A stretch of 27,861 bases of DNA from JBCCMB01 sp039026555 (GTDB taxonomy: Bacteria; Pseudomonadota; Alphaproteobacteria; Caulobacterales; Hyphomonadaceae): the NCBI GenBank assembly GCA_039026555.1, contig JBCCMB010000021.1, positions 1 through 27,861 on the forward strand, read 5' to 3'. Shown piece after piece: positions 23,839 through 27,861 of this stretch (position 1 is the first letter of the stretch; each line of letters opens with the position of its first letter). The position numbers and the translations under genes are program-made. Below the pieces are notes generated by a model, which saw only the letters and a list, made by a program, of their open reading frames with translations, was not told the DNA's origin and did not search any database.

Positions 23839-24614
23839 CGGCCCGGGCCCGAGAGCTTGGATTGCAGATCTAAAAGCGCGAGCAATACGCCGGTCGCAAG
23901 CTTTGTGCCTGAGGGTGAAGATCCAGGCGCTGCTTGACCGGCGTCGCCCGCCAAACTGAGCGATGCGATCTGCAAACTCGACGGGTCGGGTTCTGGCGCT
24001 TCGGCTTCGCCGACGGTTTCCCCGGTGAGGCGCGCATAGATGGCTTGTGCCGATCGCGCTTCGCCGGAAGCTTCGTAAAATATGCTGCGATTGGCGTTGG
24101 CCGCGCGCGGAAACATATCCGCGCCCGAGCGCGTCTCGCCATTGCGCGCGGCGTTTATTAATTGGCCGGCGTCTGCGGGCCCAAGAAAATGCGCCAGATA
24201 AAGTTCGCGATCGGTCGGCGCGCGATCGATCTTACGCGCCAAAATACGGCTGTTTTCATTCGCCAATTCCGCCGCCATGCGCGCGGATAATTCCGGGTCT
24301 TTCCGCAGCGCCAGAATTTCCGACCGGCGGTCCGCATCCGCCACGCGCACCCGATTGCGTTCAACGGACACATCCGCGGCCGCCTGGCCGAGGCCATGCT
24401 TGTCGCCATAGCGATCGACCATGCGCAACCAAGTGTCGTTGGTGAATTGGAACAAACCCGTCGCGCTCGAGGTTTGCGCGCGCGCAGATGGGTCCAGGCT
24501 CGATTCGCGTTTGGCGGTCCGCCAGAGATAGTCGAAATCCACACCCGTCTCTTGGGACGCAGCCTTGATCGCCGCATAGACGTTCGGACTTTTCGCCTGA
24601 GATACGCCGTCCAT
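23835..24614 (-). CDS. Lytic transglycosylase (SLT domain) without evident signal peptide
   Basis: A 259-residue protein with an N-terminal SLT-type lysozyme-like domain: NVYAAIKAASQETGVDFDYL, then TAKRESSLDPSARA with catalytic E37, and SATGLFQFTNDTWLRMV. A helical middle contains LYLAHFLGPADAGQLI, and an Ala/Ser/Pro-rich tail follows. It should cleave peptidoglycan glycan strands, but neither this start nor the longer frame (to 24665) encodes a signal peptide, so export by another route or phage-like release is needed. The ATG at 24614 has GAGG eight bases upstream, and a possible promoter lies inside the longer alternative. Confidence 0.87.
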   Translation of the reverse strand: MDGVSQAKSPNVYAAIKAASQETGVDFDYLWRTAKRESSLDPSARAQTSSATGLFQFTNDTWLRMVDRYGDKHGLGQAAADVSVERNRVRVADADRRSEILALRKDPELSARMAAELANENSRILARKIDRAPTDRELYLAHFLGPADAGQLINAARNGETRSGADMFPRAANANRSIFYEASGEARSAQAIYARLTGETVGEAEAPEPDPSSLQIASLSLAGDAGQAAPGSSPSGTKLATGVLLALLDLQSKLSGPGR

Positions 24615-24631
24615 GAAGAGAGCCTCGCTCG

Positions 24632-24665
24632 CAAAAGATACGAAAAATTCACCCGAATGCGTCAA
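24632..24665 (-). promoter_or_regulatory. Possible promoter of the transglycosylase gene
   Basis: The minus strand reads TTGACGC (24659-24665), identical to the Caulobacter housekeeping -35 consensus TTGACGS. A weaker TATC-type element follows around 24636-24643. Transcription would start some 15-20 bases before the ATG at 24614. This would exclude the longer start at 24665. Confidence 0.3.
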
Positions 24666-24794
24666 GACCCCGTTAACGGACCCGGCAAATTCCGCCGAGC
24701 GCCGACCCGCGCTAAAAAGATTGCAGAACGTTCGACGGAATGACGTCCGCGGCGCGTTTAACGATTTGTGGTTCGGTGAAGAGGGACAATTGAA

Positions 24795-26294
24795 ATGCGT
24801 CTTGGGCGTCTTACTAAAACAGGATTGGGACTGGTCGCCCTTGGGGCTGCGAGTTGCTCAGGCGGAGGCTCCAGCGGCTCTGACAATGATACGACCACGC
24901 CGACAAACACGGCCCCAACCGTGAACGCAGGCGCGGACCAAAACGTCGCGGAAGGCGCGACAGTCCAATTGAACGCAACGGTGACCGACGCCGATGGCGA
25001 TGCGACCCTCACCTGGTCGCAGATCTCCGGACCCAACGTCCAGCTCAGCTCAACAAGCGCCGAAGACCCCAGCTTCACCGCCCCGGACGTCGGCGCCATG
25101 GAAGATGTTGTGCTGCGTCTCACCGCGGATGATGGAACGAACGCGGCGGCTACAGACGACGTTTCGATCACCATAACGGATGGAACGACGACAGACGCCA
25201 GCGGATGGATCCTAAACGTCAGCGGCGAAACATCGGATTATATGATGGATGGCGGCGGCTTTGTGGAGGTGAATGTCCAATCCGTCACCACCAATGGCGG
25301 CGCGACGACCATCGTAACGAACGGCATTCCCAACTACACCGTATCGATCACTCAAGAAGCGCTCGACGTTTATGAAAACAAGCGCGCGGCGGCGTTTTCG
25401 GGCGGCGTGGGCGTTCTCAATCTCGGCGACACGGTCGAATGGGGCGAAGATGTTGGCTACAGCGCAGATTGCGGCGCGACCGGCGGCGATGGCTGGTGGC
25501 CGGATGGCGGCGCGGCGTGTCCGGAATCGCAGAACGGTCTGAGCTTGTCCTTTCCCAACACGCCGACGCCGACCGCAACGGAGTGCGAAACGGGTCTTGG
25601 GCCGGTGGGCCTCTGGGTGAACGGCGTGCCGATCTATAATTGGTCGGACGCCACATCTTATCAGAACGAAGGCGTTTGGAACCAGTACGCTATCGCGTTC
25701 CGCACTGGCGGTATGGATCTTTGCTACGGCCACGCCGGCGGCGCAAACGGGCAATATCATCATCACAATTACAATGCGTGCCTAAGACAGGCCGTCGGCG
25801 ATGAGGGCGACACGCATTCGCCCATCTATGGGTATGCCGGCGATGGATACCCTATTCACGGCCCCTATCACGCGGCGGGCGAACTGACGGAATCCTGTTG
25901 GACGGCGCGCGACTACTCGGCCGGCAGCGCCACGGGTTGCGCCGCCGCGGGCGAGCGCACCTGCATCTTCGTGGATGAAGAAGATATCTCGCAAGGCGTG
26001 CAAACTGTAACCGCCGGCCCAAGCACCAGCGACACGATTAACTTCGCCGATAATGGAAATGGCGACGCCGTCGCAGGCATTTACTATGAAGATTTTTACT
26101 ATGAAGCGAGTTGCACGGCGCAGGGCGACAAATATCTCGACGAACACAACGGCCACGACCATGACGGGCTTGGCTATCACTACCACACCTCGGTGGATGC
26201 GGACCTAGCACCCGTCTTCCCGCTCGTGCACGGCCCAGACTATTTCGGCGATGTCGACGCAGGTTCCTTCAACTGCTTCGGGACAAATTTTTAG
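24795..26294 (+). CDS. YHYH-domain lipoprotein with N-terminal PKD/Ig-like domain
   Basis: A 499-residue secreted protein. The signal peptide ends LGAASC (Cys21), a plausible lipobox, followed by a Ser/Gly/Thr linker. An Ig/PKD-like domain (about 39-127; VNAGADQNVAEGATVQLNA, LTWSQISGP) leads into a large YHYH domain. The latter contains GQYHHHNYNACL, YGYAGDGYPIHGPYH and EHNGHDHDGLGYHYH, and ends in a Cys. Many His, Asp and Cys residues suggest metal binding or disulfides. Function of the YHYH family is not established. GAGGGA lies eight bases before the ATG. The next gene starts two bases after the stop, so the pair is an operon. Confidence 0.88.
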   Translation: MRLGRLTKTGLGLVALGAASCSGGGSSGSDNDTTTPTNTAPTVNAGADQNVAEGATVQLNATVTDADGDATLTWSQISGPNVQLSSTSAEDPSFTAPDVGAMEDVVLRLTADDGTNAAATDDVSITITDGTTTDASGWILNVSGETSDYMMDGGGFVEVNVQSVTTNGGATTIVTNGIPNYTVSITQEALDVYENKRAAAFSGGVGVLNLGDTVEWGEDVGYSADCGATGGDGWWPDGGAACPESQNGLSLSFPNTPTPTATECETGLGPVGLWVNGVPIYNWSDATSYQNEGVWNQYAIAFRTGGMDLCYGHAGGANGQYHHHNYNACLRQAVGDEGDTHSPIYGYAGDGYPIHGPYHAAGELTESCWTARDYSAGSATGCAAAGERTCIFVDEEDISQGVQTVTAGPSTSDTINFADNGNGDAVAGIYYEDFYYEASCTAQGDKYLDEHNGHDHDGLGYHYHTSVDADLAPVFPLVHGPDYFGDVDAGSFNCFGTNF

Positions 26295-26296
26295 CT

Positions 26297-26809
26297 ATGA
26301 GCAGATCTTTTAAATCCTCACTGCTCGCCTTAGTCGCCGGCGCATTTATGACTTCGCAAACCGCTTTAGCGCATGAGGTAAACGCCAGCACCGTCAAAAT
26401 CGCCATAGACGGCGCTCGTCTTGAGATTCTGCAGACGACGCCCCTCGGCGCGGCGCGCTCGATCGCCCATTCCTTATCCGGCGACAAGACGGACGCCGCC
26501 GACGAAGAAGGCCTGCTCAAGGCCATCTCCAAGGGATGGTCGGTCGCGGCGGGCGCCGAAAATTGCGATCTTTCGCGACAAGCCTTTCGACGCGTTCATC
26601 ACGATCAGGAACTGCAAATGCGGTATCTGTTCGAATGCCAAAGCGGCTCGGCGCCGACCACGCTCTCAGCGTCTTGGTTGGAGCACGCCAGCAAGGATCA
26701 CTTTTTGATCTTTACCCTGTCGCACCGGAAAAACTCAAAAACCGTGATCTTTCAGCGCCAGGCTCTAAGTATTGACATCTCAGCTTTCGCTGAAGATCAG
26801 GCGTCCTAA
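26297..26809 (+). CDS. Small periplasmic protein of unknown function, co-transcribed with the YHYH lipoprotein
   Basis: A 170-residue protein with a clean signal peptide (SLLALVAGAFMTSQTALA-HEV). The mature part of about 145 residues begins HEVNAS, has a pair of cysteines (AENCDLS and LFECQSG) that could form a disulfide, and reads as mainly beta strand towards its end (HFLIFTLSHRKNSKTVIFQR). I do not recognise the family; it faintly recalls the periplasmic N-terminal region of HupE/UreJ-type proteins, without their membrane helices. It starts two bases after the YHYH stop, which points to translational coupling and a shared task in the periplasm. Confidence 0.75.
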   Translation: MSRSFKSSLLALVAGAFMTSQTALAHEVNASTVKIAIDGARLEILQTTPLGAARSIAHSLSGDKTDAADEEGLLKAISKGWSVAAGAENCDLSRQAFRRVHHDQELQMRYLFECQSGSAPTTLSASWLEHASKDHFLIFTLSHRKNSKTVIFQRQALSIDISAFAEDQAS

Positions 26810-26870
26810 TCGTCCGTCGAGATTACGCATTAAAGCTCCGCCGCAATCCGGCCAAATAGGTTGCGACCGC

Positions 26871-27175
26871 GCCGGCGTCGCTTTCCGCTACACGCCGGAC
26901 GGGCGCCAGGTGTGCTTTAGGGTAAGAAAGCCATGGTAATCATGGCCAGCGGCGGCGCGCGTTTTAATTCGGCCATTGATTTAGCAAAGTCCCATCTAAA
27001 GCATGTGTTGAGCTTCATCGGCGTCACGGAGGTAGCGATTGCGGCCGCCGACGGATTGATGGGCGGCGACGCTGAAGCGAAGCTTGAAGCCTGTCGGACT
27101 CAATTGTCCAAGATCGCCGCAAACCTGTCGCGAAGTTCCAAAAGCAATGCGACATCAAACGTCGCGCTTGTCTGA
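26871..27175 (+). pseudogene. azoR: Decayed 3' remnant of an FMN-dependent NADH-azoreductase gene
   Basis: Two AzoR-like blocks occur in the right order but in different frames. At 26871 the frame reads AGVAFRYTPDGRQV, as in the AzoR block RAG.TFRYT..G. From 26921 another frame reads GKKAMVIMASGG and continues LKHVLSFIGVTEVAIAAADG, matching the AzoR C-terminus (GKKAIVITSRGG, FLGFIGITDV). A TAG at 26918-26920 stands directly before GKKA. Nothing convincing for the N-terminal two thirds remains upstream, because the preceding gene ends at 26809. An 80-codon frame (26933-27175) survives but begins mid-fold and so is not a functional enzyme. The 3' end runs into the convergent DUF4105 gene. Confidence 0.75.
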
Positions 27176-27861
27176 TCGTTCAGTTCGATTATGGGCGCCG
27201 TGAGGTCAGATTGATCATCGACCGCGTCAAAGCTGTCTCCGGGCACCACGCCCTCTTTGAACAATTGCTGCGCCGACAGACCGGTGAGCACAAAGGCGGG
27301 GCTCCAATCGAGCCCCGCGGTTTTGGCGAGTTCGTTGGTGCAATTTGAAAATAAGGTGTTGTAGAAACGCGGCGTCTCGCCAAGCGCCCTCGTCTTTTCC
27401 AATAAGCGCTCAACAAAATCCTCACGCTGCGTGTCTGTAATGTCGATCGGGTAGATGTGGATCGCATGATCAAGATAGACCGCACGGCGCGTCAGCAAAT
27501 CCTTCGCGCTGGCCCAAATGTAAGCGAGCTCATAGGTATTCCATAAGCCGCCAAAGGCCGAATACCCTTCATGCGTCTCCCGCCGAGCCTCGATGGTTAG
27601 ACCGATCAGGCGATCGCCGGGCAGCTCCAGCAACACCAAAGTGTGCGCCATATAGCGCTCAAGGCTGGGGTGAGGTTCGACGACAAACCAGATGCGCTGA
27701 ACGTCAATAGGCGAAAACTGAGCCGCCGTCCTATCCCTGCGCAACGGCCCGGACGGTTCATAGGACCAATCGCGCACAGGCGATACGGACCAAGCGCCGC
27801 TTTCCTCATCGATCATCGCCGCGGGAAGCACGGACAAATGCTCGACCCACGCGCGATCATC
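27100..27861 (-). CDS. DUF4105 domain-containing protein, 5' end outside the window
   Basis: The frame is open to the right edge and its first visible residues (DDRAWVEHLSVLP) continue a DUF4105-type sequence, so the gene is cut by the window; the in-frame TTG at 27837 is not the start. Visible blocks are SPVRDWSYEPSG, PHPSLERYMAHTLVLLEL and TPRFYNTLFSNCTNELAK. The Asn-Cys-Thr motif is the conserved centre of the family. In the family, N-terminal periplasmic/membrane parts precede this domain, and activity is unproven. About 253 codons are visible. The 3' end overlaps the azoreductase remnant by 76 bases. Confidence 0.88.
   Translation of the reverse strand, partial: DDRAWVEHLSVLPAAMIDEESGAWSVSPVRDWSYEPSGPLRRDRTAAQFSPIDVQRIWFVVEPHPSLERYMAHTLVLLELPGDRLIGLTIEARRETHEGYSAFGGLWNTYELAYIWASAKDLLTRRAVYLDHAIHIYPIDITDTQREDFVERLLEKTRALGETPRFYNTLFSNCTNELAKTAGLDWSPAFVLTGLSAQQLFKEGVVPGDSFDAVDDQSDLTAPIIELNDQTSATFDVALLLELRDRFAAILDN

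Noticed and set aside
25212..25766. 184-codon minus-strand open frame inside the YHYH gene
   Set aside because: It is antisense to a confidently recognised coding region and resembles no known protein; the long frame follows from codon bias.
26933..27175. 80-codon frame as an independent small protein
   Set aside because: Its sequence is the C-terminal third of an azoreductase starting in mid-fold, with the preceding block in another frame, so it is treated as part of a pseudogene.
1..27861. tRNA/rRNA genes, CRISPR arrays, insertion sequences, integrases or attachment repeats
   Set aside because: Looked for in all gaps and at gene ends; gaps are under 200 bases and none shows a tRNA-like fold, regular repeats or transposase similarity.

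Overview
The window reads as a compact alphaproteobacterial chromosome segment, most likely from the Caulobacterales/Maricaulales (Hyphomonadaceae-like) side of the class. The reasons are the gene families present (DUF2093, DUF2336, an Hpt protein with an AHDIKG motif, an LpxK-acyltransferase pair), the moderately high GC content, very short intergenic gaps, and frequent GTG/TTG starts. The placement is inferred from gene content. I see no tRNA, rRNA, insertion sequence, CRISPR array or integrase, and no gene-free stretch over 300 bases.

Layout. 1-1311 (+): the end of lpxK and an LpxL-type acyltransferase (lipid A). 1269-2446 (-): a DUF2093 protein and an M23 peptidase. 2547-10486 (-): a seven-gene Wzx/Wzy-type exopolysaccharide operon read as deacetylase, glycosyltransferase, flippase, polymerase, polysaccharide-lyase-like membrane protein, jelly-roll lipoprotein, glycosyltransferase. 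Its genes overlap or abut by 1-4 nt. Divergent from it, 10675-13058 (+): a Wza-type exporter and a Wzz-type co-polymerase. 13067-20542: pgi, a c-type cytochrome, a beta-barrel-like protein, a class II aldolase-family protein, egtB, nadK, an Hpt protein and a Nudix hydrolase. 20660-24614: a degenerate EAL-domain protein, a DUF2336 protein, a class III CoA-transferase and a lytic transglycosylase. 24795-26809 (+): a YHYH-domain lipoprotein and a small periplasmic protein. 26871-27175: the decayed 3' part of an azoreductase gene. 27100-27861 (-): a DUF4105 gene running off the window.

How the genes work together. The divergent pair of operons at 2547-13058 supplies most of a surface polysaccharide machine: glycosyltransferases build the repeat unit, Wzx flips it, Wzy polymerises it under Wzz control, the deacetylase and two secreted jelly-roll proteins modify or trim the polymer, and Wza exports it. 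The initiating phosphoglycosyltransferase and a tyrosine kinase are not in the window. The most interesting points are the two secreted jelly-roll proteins inside this operon, a possible sigma-54 promoter overlapping a TATAAT box in the divergent control region, a nine-cytosine tract at the start of the Wzz gene, a full-length EAL domain that has lost its catalytic signature, and the azoreductase relic.
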